Shown here: positions 1 through 7,391 of the stretch, piece by piece
Numbering within the stretch: position 1 is the first letter of the stretch
How the letters are laid out: each line of letters starts with the position of its first letter
Assembly: GCA_016783995.1 (NCBI GenBank)
Contig: JADHVN010000055.1
Coordinates: forward strand, 1-8,602
From: Actinomycetota bacterium
GTDB lineage: Bacteria > Actinomycetota > Humimicrobiia > Humimicrobiales > Humimicrobiaceae
Reading direction: 5' to 3'
DNA length: 8,602 nt
Position numbers and translations under genes: made by a program
The notes under the pieces: model-generated
Seen by the model: the letters and a program-made list of their open reading frames with translations, nothing else
Told to the model about the DNA's origin: nothing
Databases searched by the model: none

Positions 1-69
1 ATTATCATAAGAGGTGAAAATTTGAATAAAATGGTCTCAAGTATGAAAGGAGTATCTATTAATGACTGA
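1..69 (+). other. Short open frame ending inside the rho start (gene tail or leader ORF)
   Basis: The frame is open from base 1 and stops at TGA 67-69, overlapping the first eight bases of rho. Two readings fit. It may be the last 22 codons of an upstream gene cut off by the window edge. Or it may be a 15-codon leader starting at TTG 22, which has a good Shine-Dalgarno sequence (GAGGTG, 11-16) five bases ahead. The encoded tail (ending MKGVSIND) is too short to assign to a family. In either case, translation ending here would be coupled to rho initiation at 62. No promoter for rho is visible, so its promoter probably lies left of the window. Confidence 0.3.
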
Positions 70-1510
70 GTTGAAAGAATTAAGTAGGGGATTTCTCGAG
101 GGGAAAGTTTTAGCTGACCTGATAGTTATTGCCAGGCAATTAAATATTCAGGGAATTTCTAAGTTAAAGAAAGATGAACTGGTAGAAAAGATATTGGAAG
201 AAGTATCTGATGACGGTATGGAGTCTTTATTGAAAGACAGAGCTATAGCTAAAGAAGATGTTGAAGTTAAAGAGAAAGAAAAAGAGGAAGCCGAAAAAGA
301 GACTATTGCGGAAGCAGGAGTAACAGAAGAAAAAGAAAAGAAAAAAATGGAAGCCGCAAAAAAGCCAGAATTTGAGTTATATAAGGAAAGAATGAAAGGG
401 ATACTTGATATATTAGCTGATGGCTATGGTTTCCTGAGGACATCTGGATACCTGCCTGGTTCGCATGATATATATGTTTCTCAATCTCAGATAAGAAGGT
501 TTCGCTTAAGGCAGGGAGATGAAGTATATGGTCAGGTGCGGCCGCCAAAAGAAAGTGAAAAGTACAATGCACTGCTTAGAATAGAAAAAGTAAATGGAGA
601 AGATCCGGAATTTATACGCAGCAGGGTACCATTTGAAAAATTAACTCCTGTATATCCTATGGAGCGGTTAAAATTAGAAACAAACCAGTCAGATAATATT
701 ACTCCAAGAATAATAGACTTGATTGCTCCCATAGGAAAGGGTCAAAGAGGTCTTATTGTATCTCCCCCAAAAGCGGGTAAAACAACTATACTAAAAGATC
801 TCGCAAATAGTGTTTCTACTAATAATCATGAAGTGTATATTATAGTTTTATTGATTGATGAAAGACCTGAAGAAGTAACTGATATGGATAGATCCGTAAA
901 AGGAGAAGTTATAAGCTCAACATTCGACCAACCATCAGATAATCATATCCAGGTTGCCGAGCTGGTGCTTCAGCGGGCAAAAAGACTGGTTGAACATGGT
1001 AAAGATGTTCTGATACTTCTGGACAGTATAACCCGTCTTGCCAGAGCATATAATCTGTCAATCCCTGCCAGCGGAAGAGTTTTATCCGGTGGAGTGGATT
1101 CTTCTGCACTATTCCCGCCAAAACGGTTCTTTGGTGCAGCCAGAAATATTGAAGATGGAGGAAGTCTTACTATACTTGCCACTGCGTTAATTGATACCGG
1201 GAGCAGAATGGATGACGTTATATTTGAGGAATTTAAGGGTACCGGTAATATGGAAATTAACCTTGACAGGCATCTGGCAGATAAGAGAATTTTTCCTGCA
1301 ATTGATATAACCAGGTCCGGCACCAGAAAAGAAGAATTACTTATGGAAAAAGAAGAAGCAGCTACGGTATGGAAACTCAGAAGATTAATCTATGAAAAAG
1401 AGCCTGAAGTAGCATTGGAGCAGTTAATAGACTACATTAGGAATACAAAGTCCAACGATGATTTTCTTAGAGCTATCAAAGCCAGTTTTGATAAAGAAAG
1501 AAAGTTATAG
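62..1510 (+). CDS. rho: Transcription termination factor Rho
   Basis: Complete 482-residue Rho, the hexameric RNA-dependent ATPase/translocase that ends transcription at unstructured C-rich RNA. A Rho_N helical domain (about 3-47) is followed by a Lys/Glu-rich linker (about 62-112). The cold-shock-type RNA-binding domain (113-180) carries the RNP1-like DGYGFLR at 120-126. The RecA-like motor follows: Walker [10 protein letters not shown] at 234-242, catalytic-Glu segment IDERPEEV around 265-272, Walker [14 protein letters not shown] ending near 330, Q-loop [10 protein letters not shown] at 341-350, and [11 protein letters not shown] at 393-403 followed by the family signature [10 protein letters not shown]. 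The start is ATG 62, with AAAGGAG at 46-52 nine bases ahead. It is longer than the roughly 420-residue E. coli protein because of the charged linker. A 203-base gap separates it from rpmE, so it is probably not co-transcribed with the ribosomal operon. Confidence 0.97.
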   Translation: MTELKELSRGFLEGKVLADLIVIARQLNIQGISKLKKDELVEKILEEVSDDGMESLLKDRAIAKEDVEVKEKEKEEAEKETIAEAGVTEEKEKKKMEAAKKPEFELYKERMKGILDILADGYGFLRTSGYLPGSHDIYVSQSQIRRFRLRQGDEVYGQVRPPKESEKYNALLRIEKVNGEDPEFIRSRVPFEKLTPVYPMERLKLETNQSDNITPRIIDLIAPIGKGQRGLIVSPPKAGKTTILKDLANSVSTNNHEVYIIVLLIDERPEEVTDMDRSVKGEVISSTFDQPSDNHIQVAELVLQRAKRLVEHGKDVLILLDSITRLARAYNLSIPASGRVLSGGVDSSALFPPKRFFGAARNIEDGGSLTILATALIDTGSRMDDVIFEEFKGTGNMEINLDRHLADKRIFPAIDITRSGTRKEELLMEKEEAATVWKLRRLIYEKEPEVALEQLIDYIRNTKSNDDFLRAIKASFDKERKL

Positions 1511-1530
1511 CATATAACATTTCTAAATCA

Positions 1531-1579
1531 ATAAAAATCTAATTACACATTAAATATAGATTTTTATAATATTTTTTTT
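1531..1579 (+). terminator. Candidate intrinsic terminator after rho
   Basis: A perfect 11-bp inverted repeat (ATAAAAATCTA at 1531-1541 with TAGATTTTTAT at 1557-1567) encloses a 15-base loop. A run of eight T follows at 1572-1579. Position and layout suit a terminator for rho. The stem contains only two G-C pairs and four bases separate it from the T run, so it would be weak. Its function is inferred. Confidence 0.4.
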
Positions 1580-1602
1580 AGCACTTTATTTTTTGCCCAT
1601 TT

Positions 1603-1632
1603 TTGACTGGTTATATTTACGGCTGGTAATAT
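1603..1632 (+). promoter_or_regulatory. Extended -10 sigma-A-type promoter for the rpmE operon
   Basis: TTGACT (1603-1608) matches the first four and five of six positions of the -35 consensus TTGACA. It lies 18 bases ahead of TAATAT (1627-1632). TGG directly upstream of the -10 hexamer provides a TGn extended -10 element. Transcription would begin near 1639 and give a leader of about 75 bases before rpmE. It is the only strong promoter-like match between rho and rpmE. Confidence 0.65.
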
Positions 1633-1635
1633 TTA
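1607..1635 (+). repeat. Direct repeat CTGGTWATATTTA over the rpmE promoter
   Basis: CTGGTTATATTTA (1607-1619) and CTGGTAATATTTA (1623-1635) differ at one base and lie 16 bases apart. The first overlaps the end of the -35 element and the second contains the extended -10. The inner part of the second copy, TAATATTTA, recurs inverted as TAAATATTA at 1681-1689. The pair could be tandem extended -10 elements or a binding site. The AT-rich composition makes chance similarity possible. Confidence 0.4.
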
Positions 1636-1688
1636 TGTTAGTATTTATGATTTGAAATAATTAAGATGTAGAATAATAAGTAAATATT

Positions 1689-1704
1689 AGTAAGGAAGTA
1701 AGGA
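1689..1704 (+). promoter_or_regulatory. Tandemly duplicated ribosome-binding site of rpmE
   Basis: AGTAAGGA occurs twice head to tail (1689-1696 and 1697-1704). Each copy contains AAGGA. The downstream copy lies nine bases before ATG 1714, normal spacing, while the upstream copy is too far to act directly and could serve as a standby site. The duplication is seen directly; the role is inferred. Confidence 0.5.
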
Positions 1705-1713
1705 TCTAAGAAT

Positions 1714-1920
1714 ATGAAAAAAGGAATACATCCGGGATATTTTGATTGCACGGTTACATGTTCTTGCGGCAATACTTTTAAAACCAGATCAACTAAAAAA
1801 GAGATAAAAGTTGAGATATGCTCAAATTGTCATCCTTTTTATACTGGCAGGCAAAAGCTTGTTGATTCTGGCGGAAGGGTGGAAAGATTTAAAAAGAGAC
1901 TTGTAAAATCCAAAAAATAA
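1714..1920 (+). CDS. rpmE: 50S ribosomal protein L31, zinc-binding type
   Basis: Complete 68-residue bL31, a small protein of the large ribosomal subunit at the subunit interface near the central protuberance. It opens with MKKGIHPGY, typical of the family. It carries the four zinc-ligand cysteines of the C+ form as CxC (C16, C18) and CxxC (C36, C39), followed by HPFYTGRQK, the family's most conserved segment. The tail is basic. The start ATG 1714 is set by family length and the Shine-Dalgarno copy at 1700-1704. It is the first gene of the probable operon; thyX begins 14 bases after its stop. The zinc-ligand form can act as a zinc store in species that also have a C- paralogue; no paralogue lies in this window. 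Confidence 0.96.
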   Translation: MKKGIHPGYFDCTVTCSCGNTFKTRSTKKEIKVEICSNCHPFYTGRQKLVDSGGRVERFKKRLVKSKK

Positions 1921-1934
1921 AGAAGGGCACTTAA

Positions 1935-2618
1935 ATGAAAGTAAATTTAATTAAATACACCCGGGAACCGGAAAAAATGGTAGCAGTAGCTGCCAGGCTG
2001 TGTTACTCACCTGTTGGCGTAGATGAGCTTATGGATAAACTTGGTGATGAAGATGTCGAAAAATTAGTCAGATTTGTAATAAAAAGCGGTCATCATAGTA
2101 CTACAGAACATATAAATTTTACATTTGCTATAGAAGGTGTATCAAGGGCTTTAACCCACCAGCTGGTAAGGCACAGAATTGCTTCATATAATCAGCAGTC
2201 TCAAAGGTATGTGAAATTTAAGGATAATTTTGAATATGTTACCCCACCTTCTATAGAAAAGGATAAAGATTCCAAAAAAAAGTTTGATAGTTTGATTTCA
2301 AATATACACAACCTCTATAAAGAGTTGCTGGATAGCGGGGTTGAAGCTGAAGACGCAAGGTATATTTTACCCAACGCATCAGAAACAAAAATAATTGTAA
2401 CTATGGATGGCAGGGAGCTTTTACATTTTTTCACAGTAAGATGCTGCAACAGGGCGCAATGGGAGATCAGGGAACTGGCAAAAGAGATGCTGAAACTGGT
2501 CAGGAAGGTTGCTCCGGTAGTTTTTGAAGAAGCTGGTCCAAATTGTCTGAGAGGTCCCTGTCCGGAAGGCAAATTTAAATGTGAAAATCCTCCTAAAGCG
2601 AGTGATTTTTATGCCTGA
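1935..2618 (+). CDS. thyX: Flavin-dependent thymidylate synthase ThyX
   Basis: Complete 227-residue ThyX. It makes dTMP from dUMP using methylenetetrahydrofolate as carbon donor and reduced FAD as reductant, replacing the unrelated ThyA. The ThyX motif RHR-X7-S is present as R79-H80-R81 to S89, within RHRIASYNQQSQR. HHSTTEH (53-59) upstream is also typical, with H53 at the flavin-contacting position. The C-terminal AGPNC...GPCPEGKFKC is a cysteine-containing ending common in ThyX of anaerobes. The start ATG 1935 has AGAAGGG at 1921-1927 seven bases ahead. Its last eight bases overlap the start chosen for the next gene, indicating translational coupling. Length matches the family (about 220-250). 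No thyA is visible here. Confidence 0.96.
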   Translation: MKVNLIKYTREPEKMVAVAARLCYSPVGVDELMDKLGDEDVEKLVRFVIKSGHHSTTEHINFTFAIEGVSRALTHQLVRHRIASYNQQSQRYVKFKDNFEYVTPPSIEKDKDSKKKFDSLISNIHNLYKELLDSGVEAEDARYILPNASETKIIVTMDGRELLHFFTVRCCNRAQWEIRELAKEMLKLVRKVAPVVFEEAGPNCLRGPCPEGKFKCENPPKASDFYA

Positions 2619-3501
2619 GGCTAATGAAAGGTATCAGGTAGGAGGTCAGGCAGTTATTGAAGGTGTTATGATGCGAAGCAAGCACTTCTGGGCTCTGGCG
2701 GTAAGAAAGCCTGATAGGACCATATATACAAAACTTTTTAATGATGTTTCCTTAACCAATAAAAATAAAGTACTGGGTTTTATATTTATACGGGGAATAA
2801 TTGCACTTATTGAAAGTATGACATTAGGTTTTAAAGCTTTAAGCTATTCTATCAATGAATCCACGGGAGAAGAGATAAAATTCTCCAAAAGGGAAATGAC
2901 AATATCTGTAATAATCGCGGTAGTATTTGCAGTAGGTGTTTTTTTTGTCCTTCCAACGGTTATTAGCAGGAGTTTTTCTGAATTTTTCCCAAATGCTATA
3001 GTTTACAATCTTCTTGAAGGATTGATTAGAATTGGATTTTTTCTGATATATATATTATTGGTCTCTCAGGTAAAGGATATAAAAAGAATATGGCAATATC
3101 ATGGAGCAGAGCATAAAACCATTCAGGCTTATGAAAATGATGAAGAGTTAAAACCTGAAATTGTCAGGAAATATAGTACTATGCATGTAAGATGTGGGAC
3201 CAGCTTTTTGCTTATTGTGATGATAGTAGCTATATTGATTTTTGCCTTTCTGGGAAAGCAACCGATGATTTGGCGGATTATCTCGAGGATACTTCTAATA
3301 CCGGTAATTGCAGGTATTTCATACGAGCTTATAAGGCTTGCGGGTAAGTTCAGCAAATATAAAGTGGTAAATATACTTTTTTACCCGGGTCTTTTACTCC
3401 AAAAGATTACCACCAAAGAACCCGATAATGACCAGATAGAGGTAGCTATAAGTTCTTTTAAAAAGGTTATTGAAGCAGAGAAAGCGCTGAAGGCAGGTTA
3501 A
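2611..3501 (+). CDS. DUF1385 family membrane protein (YqhQ-like)
   Basis: A 296-residue protein of the DUF1385 family, the group of B. subtilis YqhQ, often labelled predicted metal-dependent enzyme; its reaction is unknown. The N-terminus carries the hallmark [16 protein letters not shown] mid-protein HGAEHK (H164-K169) and HVRCGTSF (H191-F198) supply conserved His, Glu and Cys that could bind metal. Hydrophobic segments near 98-117, 136-151, 199-215 and 223-240 indicate an integral membrane protein with the conserved polar motifs between them. I chose ATG 2611 because the family begins just before YQVGGQAV. An in-frame GTG at 2581 would add ten residues but lies inside thyX without a good ribosome-binding site. 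The 8-base overlap with thyX and the weak Shine-Dalgarno suggest coupled translation. prfA follows after two bases. Confidence 0.9.
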   Translation: MPEANERYQVGGQAVIEGVMMRSKHFWALAVRKPDRTIYTKLFNDVSLTNKNKVLGFIFIRGIIALIESMTLGFKALSYSINESTGEEIKFSKREMTISVIIAVVFAVGVFFVLPTVISRSFSEFFPNAIVYNLLEGLIRIGFFLIYILLVSQVKDIKRIWQYHGAEHKTIQAYENDEELKPEIVRKYSTMHVRCGTSFLLIVMIVAILIFAFLGKQPMIWRIISRILLIPVIAGISYELIRLAGKFSKYKVVNILFYPGLLLQKITTKEPDNDQIEVAISSFKKVIEAEKALKAG

Positions 3502-3503
3502 AT

Positions 3504-4583
3504 ATGACAGCATTATTGGATAAATTAAAATTGTATGAAGATAATTATGTAAAACTAGCGGAAAAACTCTCAAGTCCGGATGTCTCTTCCAATCCTGAAA
3601 AATTAAAGGAATATGGGAAGAGAATAGCTGAAATTGAAGAGATTGTAACTATTGCCAGAAAATACAGGGAGGTTCTTTCTTCCGTTAAAGAGGCAGAAGA
3701 GATGCTAAAGATAGAAAAGGAAGAGGAAATGAAAAGTTTTCTTAAGGACGAACTTAAGGAAAATAATGACAAAAAGCAAAAGCTTGAGAAAAAAATAAAG
3801 TTACTTCTAACTCCAAAAGACCCTAATGATAAAAAAAATGTTATAGTTGAAATAAGAGCCGGTGCCGGGGGAGATGAGGCAGCATTGTTTGCAGAAGTTC
3901 TTTATAGTTTATATACCAGATATGCAGAAAGCAGGAAATGGAAATATTCTGTGCTCAGTTCCAGCGGTCTGAGCATCGGTGGATTTAAAGAAATCATATT
4001 TGAGATTGGTGGGGAGGGAGCCTACGGAACGATGAAGTATGAATCCGGAGTACACAGGGTTCAGAGGGTTCCCGCTACTGAATCCCAGGGAAGAATCCAT
4101 ACCTCTACTGCCACAGTCGCTGTACTTCCTGAAGCTGAGGAAGTGGATGTTGAAATAGACCCATCTGATTTAAGAATAGATGTTTTCCGCTCAAGTGGAC
4201 CCGGAGGGCAGTCTGTAAATACTACAGATTCAGCAGTAAGGGTAACCCATGTTCCTACCAGTATGGTAGTAACCTGTCAGGATGAAAAATCACAGTTACA
4301 GAATAAGGAAAGGGCTTTAAAAATTCTAAGAGCCAGGCTTAAAGAAGCAGAGGAACAGAAGCAGATGAGCGAGCAAACAGAAAGAAGAAGAATGCAGATC
4401 GGGACCGGGGACAGAAGCGAAAGAATAAGAACCTATAATTATCCGCAGGGCAGAGTGACTGACCACAGGATAAATTTGACTTTATACAAACTTGATGAAA
4501 TCCTGGAAGGTGATCTCGACCGGTTGATAGATCCATTAAAAAGTGCGGATAATGAAAAGAAAATAGAAAAGATAGGGGCTTAG
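3504..4583 (+). CDS. prfA: Peptide chain release factor 1
   Basis: Complete 359-residue RF1, which reads UAA and UAG stop codons in the ribosomal A site and triggers peptide release. The N-terminal helical domain (about 1-105) is rich in Lys and Glu. The PCRF domain includes [16 protein letters not shown]. The codon-reading PxT motif is PAT in [14 protein letters not shown], which marks it as RF1 rather than RF2 (SPF). The catalytic GGQ is at 234-236 in [17 protein letters not shown], and Q236 is the expected substrate of the next gene. A [21 protein letters not shown] block closes the core. ATG 3504 starts two bases after the DUF1385 gene, with a purine-rich AGGCAGG just ahead. Length agrees with the family (about 355-360). 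Confidence 0.97.
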   Translation: MTALLDKLKLYEDNYVKLAEKLSSPDVSSNPEKLKEYGKRIAEIEEIVTIARKYREVLSSVKEAEEMLKIEKEEEMKSFLKDELKENNDKKQKLEKKIKLLLTPKDPNDKKNVIVEIRAGAGGDEAALFAEVLYSLYTRYAESRKWKYSVLSSSGLSIGGFKEIIFEIGGEGAYGTMKYESGVHRVQRVPATESQGRIHTSTATVAVLPEAEEVDVEIDPSDLRIDVFRSSGPGGQSVNTTDSAVRVTHVPTSMVVTCQDEKSQLQNKERALKILRARLKEAEEQKQMSEQTERRRMQIGTGDRSERIRTYNYPQGRVTDHRINLTLYKLDEILEGDLDRLIDPLKSADNEKKIEKIGA

Positions 4584-4588
4584 TTTAT

Positions 4589-5509
4589 TTGCAAACCTGG
4601 AATGTAAAAAGTATTTTAGACTGGGCTATAAATTATTTTAAAAACAAAAATATTCCCCAGCCCAGGTTATCTGCAGAATTATTGCTTAGTTCAGCCCTTA
4701 ATCTAAACAGAATCAACTTATATTTAAATTATAACCGCATCTTAAACCAGCAAGAACTGGGAATATACAAGAAATATATCCTTAAAAGACTTGAACATGT
4801 TCCTATCCAATATATTTTAAAAGAAGCATATTTTAGAAAAATAAAATTATATGTAGACAGTGGCGTACTTATACCCAGGCCTGAAACCGAACTTATAGTG
4901 GGGAGGGCATTTCAACTTTTAAAAAGTAATCTGGGAATGGGGAAAATCAATATTTTAGAGATTGGTACTGGAAGTGGAGCTATTACTATAAGCATTGCTT
5001 ATGAGATTGGCAAAGAATTAAAAATATCTGACTCCTCCTGGCAGATAATAGCAACTGAAAACAATACTGATGTACTGGAGATAGCAGAAAAAAATGCTAA
5101 AAGTATTCTTGATAGCAGCAAACTTGAGAACATAAAATTTATCGAATGCGACCTGGTACCGGAGAAGGATTCTGATTTTTTTAAACAGTACGAAAAAAAA
5201 ATTAACCTTATAATTTCAAATCCTCCTTATATTTCTGAAGAAGATTACAATAATCTACCCCGGGAAGTAAAAGAGTATGAACCAAAATCTGCTCTTCTGG
5301 CAGGTAAGACCGGGCTGGAGGTATATGAAAAAATTCTTTCCAAAATCAAGTCCTACCTGTCCTCTGACTTATGCTATATTTTATTTGAAATTGATCCTAA
5401 AGTAAGTATCCCCTTAAAAGAAATGTCAGAAGATATCATCAGCCCAAAGGCAATAATAGTAGAGAAGGATCATAATCAGAGAGACCGTATTTTGATAATT
5501 GAAACGTAG
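4589..5509 (+). CDS. prmC: Release factor glutamine N5-methyltransferase
   Basis: Complete 306-residue PrmC (HemK), an S-adenosylmethionine-dependent enzyme that methylates the glutamine of the GGQ motif in RF1 and RF2 and raises release efficiency. The N-terminal helical domain (about 1-85) has the family's PRLSAELLL and VPIQYI segments. The Rossmann methyltransferase domain follows: RPETE at 97-101, SAM-binding LEIGTGSGAI at 123-132, and the NPPY substrate-glutamine motif at 211-214. The start is TTG 4589, with AGGGG at 4574-4578 ten bases ahead. The N-terminal domain begins immediately after it and no nearby ATG is in frame. It lies five bases after prfA, its substrate gene, and is the last gene of the probable operon. 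It is slightly longer than the usual 280-290 residues. Confidence 0.95.
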   Translation: MQTWNVKSILDWAINYFKNKNIPQPRLSAELLLSSALNLNRINLYLNYNRILNQQELGIYKKYILKRLEHVPIQYILKEAYFRKIKLYVDSGVLIPRPETELIVGRAFQLLKSNLGMGKINILEIGTGSGAITISIAYEIGKELKISDSSWQIIATENNTDVLEIAEKNAKSILDSSKLENIKFIECDLVPEKDSDFFKQYEKKINLIISNPPYISEEDYNNLPREVKEYEPKSALLAGKTGLEVYEKILSKIKSYLSSDLCYILFEIDPKVSIPLKEMSEDIISPKAIIVEKDHNQRDRILIIET

Positions 5510-5552
5510 GTAAATATAAAACACTAAAAACGATAACCCAAAAAACTCAACC

Positions 5553-5600
5553 TTATAAGAAAACCTGTAGTATCTTATAATGCTTTCTGGTAATATTTGT
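5553..5600 (+). promoter_or_regulatory. Candidate promoter region of the transporter gene
   Basis: The 159-base gap between prmC and the transporter contains a perfect -10 hexamer TATAAT (5576-5581) with only a poor -35 (TTATAA, 5553-5558, 17-base spacer). Seven bases downstream lies TGG-TAATAT (5588-5596), an extended -10 inside CTGGTAATATTTG (5588-5600), whose first 12 bases also occur over the rpmE promoter. Either element could start the transcript. The rest of the gap (5510-5552 and 5601-5668) is AT-rich; I found no convincing hairpin terminator after prmC and no recognisable riboswitch. Confidence 0.45.
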
Positions 5601-5668
5601 TTTTTTAAATTTTAGGTGGTAGCATTTTACTAATTTTTATTTAAAAGTAAGAATATGCGGGAAAGAAA

Positions 5669-6973
5669 TTGAATCCAGCTTTAATCGCAATAGTAATTTT
5701 TATACTAACATATGCAGGTATTGCAACAGAGAAAGTAAACAGGGCTGTAGTTGCATTTACTGGTGCTTTGCTACTGATTTTATTTAATATTTTTGATATA
5801 AATGAGGCTATAGGATTTATCAGCTGGGAAACTATAGGGCTCCTGTTTGGTATGTTTATTATAGTTGCAGCTTTATCAGATGCAGGTTTTTTTACTTTTA
5901 TAGCTCTTATAATTGCAAGATGGTTGAAATATTCCCCCGGGAAGATGTTCATTTTTTTCCCCATAATAACAGCGCTACTTTCAGCTTTTATGGATAGTGT
6001 TACTGTAATGCTATTTTTTGCTACTCTAACCTATGAACTATGCAAAATACTGAAAATGAATGCAACTCCTTTAATAATCACAGAGGTAATCCTGGCCAAT
6101 ATTGGAGGATCTGCAACTATGGTTGGTGATCCACCTAACGTAATTCTGGGTTTAAAACTTGGTTATTATTTTAATGATTTTGTAATTCATAATGCCCCCA
6201 TTTCCATACTGGCTGGAGCGGTTACTCTGCTGTATTGTTATTTGGTAAGCCGGAAATCAATTACTTCATCTGAAAAGATACCGAAGAAAGAATTTGAAGA
6301 AATGGATCCAGCCGGAGCAATAGAAGATAAGAAACAGCTTAAAGTTGCATTGGCCGCATTTGGAACAGCAATTTTCTTTTTAATTACACACAATTATATA
6401 AGAGAATATCTTCACATTCCACTTACAGTCCCTCTTGCTGCTATGATACCTGCTTTTATTGCGCTGACTATTCTGGGTAAGAGGTCAGAAAAAATTCTAT
6501 TAAAAGTGAACTATGAAGTGATATTATTTTTTATGGGACTATTTATATTAGTAGGCGGATTGGAGCATACAGGGGTTGTAAAGACAATTGCAGGCTATAT
6601 TACAGGTCATTTTGAAGGTAATCATATGGGACTTTTGAGCACACTTGTCTGGGGTTCCGGTATTGCCAGTGGAGTTATTGATAATGTGCCCTTTTCACTT
6701 TCTATGGCATACATACTGCAAAACATTGTTAAGTTTGCAGGGATTCCGGCACTGTCAATAATGGTCTGGGCAACCTCATTGGGTGCGGATATAGGAGGTA
6801 ATTTTCTTCCCATAGGAGCTTCGGCAAATGTGGTAGCATATACTACAATGGAAAAAAGAGGTCAATCAATTGGGTGGGTAAAGTGGATGAAACTTTCAAT
6901 ACCGGCTACACTAATTGCTCTTACTATTGTCAATATTGGAATTTATATTAAATATATTACCGGGTTTTTTTAA
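5669..6973 (+). CDS. ArsB/NhaD/SLC13-type ion transporter
   Basis: A 434-residue polytopic inner-membrane permease of the ion transporter superfamily (ArsB, NhaD, citrate and SLC13-type carriers). Both pseudo-symmetric halves have the expected re-entrant loop motifs: NIGGSATMVGDPPN at 144-157 in the first half, DNVPFS at 338-343 and LGADIGGNFLPIGASANVV at 371-389 in the second. About ten hydrophobic segments are interrupted by one hydrophilic stretch (about 195-225) between the halves. MVGDPPN is common in ArsB- and P-protein-like members, but the substrate (arsenite, Na+/H+, or a di- or tricarboxylate) cannot be read from it. No arsR, arsC or arsA neighbour supports arsenic. The start is TTG 5669 with a modest GGGAAAG at 5659-5665. 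An ATG-initiated five-codon frame (5655-5672) ends across this start. Length agrees with the family. Confidence 0.88.
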   Translation: MNPALIAIVIFILTYAGIATEKVNRAVVAFTGALLLILFNIFDINEAIGFISWETIGLLFGMFIIVAALSDAGFFTFIALIIARWLKYSPGKMFIFFPIITALLSAFMDSVTVMLFFATLTYELCKILKMNATPLIITEVILANIGGSATMVGDPPNVILGLKLGYYFNDFVIHNAPISILAGAVTLLYCYLVSRKSITSSEKIPKKEFEEMDPAGAIEDKKQLKVALAAFGTAIFFLITHNYIREYLHIPLTVPLAAMIPAFIALTILGKRSEKILLKVNYEVILFFMGLFILVGGLEHTGVVKTIAGYITGHFEGNHMGLLSTLVWGSGIASGVIDNVPFSLSMAYILQNIVKFAGIPALSIMVWATSLGADIGGNFLPIGASANVVAYTTMEKRGQSIGWVKWMKLSIPATLIALTIVNIGIYIKYITGFF

Positions 6974-7076
6974 TTATCACCCTGTAAATAATCTTTTTTA
7001 ACCAATATTTAAATTTTCATCTTTTTCGGTCTTGCGAGGTTTTTGTTAGATAAAAATTAATGATGAGTGATACTGT

Positions 7077-7104
7077 TTGAAAAAAAATGAAAAATCATTA
7101 TAAT
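7077..7104 (+). promoter_or_regulatory. Promoter of the initiator tRNA gene
   Basis: TTGAAA (7077-7082, five of six -35 positions) and TATAAT (7099-7104, perfect -10) are separated by 16 bases, about 45 bases before the mature tRNA start. A small inverted repeat (AATGA 7086-7090, TCATT 7095-7099) occupies the end of the spacer. The rest of 6974-7148 is AT-rich, with several short T runs but no good hairpin, so no terminator for the transporter could be assigned. Confidence 0.7.
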
Positions 7105-7148
7105 AGGTTTCTGCGGTAAGAAAGTTAATTGCAAATTTTCTAATACAA

Positions 7149-7225
<77 letters not shown>

Positions 7226-7332
7226 AATTTTAAGATTAACTATACCATAAATCCTGTGGTCTGCTATTTCTTCAATGTTTTTCAACTGGTGATAAGACAG
7301 ATCTTTTTATTTATGGGATATTTTTATTAATA

Positions 7333-7361
7333 TTGATTTTAAATTATAATTTACATATGTT
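7333..7361 (+). promoter_or_regulatory. Candidate promoter(s) of the lipoprotein gene
   Basis: Two overlapping readings are possible. TATAAT (7345-7350) is a perfect -10 without a good -35 at the right distance. TTGATT (7333-7338) lies 17 bases ahead of TATGTT (7356-7361), each matching four of six consensus positions. In both readings a perfect palindrome (7355-7373) overlaps the -10 or the start of transcription. The remainder of the 7226-7391 gap holds no gene and no convincing tRNA terminator. Confidence 0.4.
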
Positions 7362-7373
7362 TTTAAAACATAT
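7355..7373. repeat. Perfect 19-bp palindrome, candidate operator
   Basis: ATATGTTTT (7355-7363) and AAAACATAT (7365-7373) are exact reverse complements around one central T. The site lies about 18 bases before the lipoprotein start and directly at the candidate promoter. With a one-base centre it is better suited to a dimeric DNA-binding protein than to an RNA hairpin. Operator function is inferred from shape and position only. Confidence 0.45.
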
Positions 7374-7391
7374 TTTGTAATTAATTATAGA

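Noticed and set aside
303..1323. Open frames on the - strand across rho (for example 303-572 and 970-1323)
   Set aside because: They lie wholly inside the unmistakable rho gene, have no recognisable protein features, and arise from the codon composition of the true strand.
2581..2610. GTG 2581 as start of the DUF1385 gene
   Set aside because: It adds ten residues not expected in the family and lies deep inside thyX with no good Shine-Dalgarno; ATG 2611 gives the expected N-terminus.
5553..5580. Inverted repeat TTATAAG / CTTATAA upstream of the transporter as terminator or operator
   Set aside because: Seven AT-rich pairs with a 14-base loop and no T run directly after; part of it overlaps the -10 by composition alone.
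5641..5964. A - strand frame of 107 codons opposite the transporter start
   Set aside because: It is opposite hydrophobic transporter codons, resembles no family and lacks a convincing ribosome-binding site.
6962..7040. T-rich stretches after the transporter as an intrinsic terminator
   Set aside because: T runs are present but no stable G-C-containing hairpin precedes any of them.
7290..7310. AAGA-CAGA-TCTT followed by T run as tRNA terminator
   Set aside because: A four-bp stem is too weak to call; also more than 60 bases from the tRNA end.
7245..7316. Inverted repeat CCATAAAT / ATTTATGG flanking part of the gap after the tRNA
   Set aside because: Only eight AT-rich bases with a gap of more than 50 bases; chance is likely and no T run is suitably placed.
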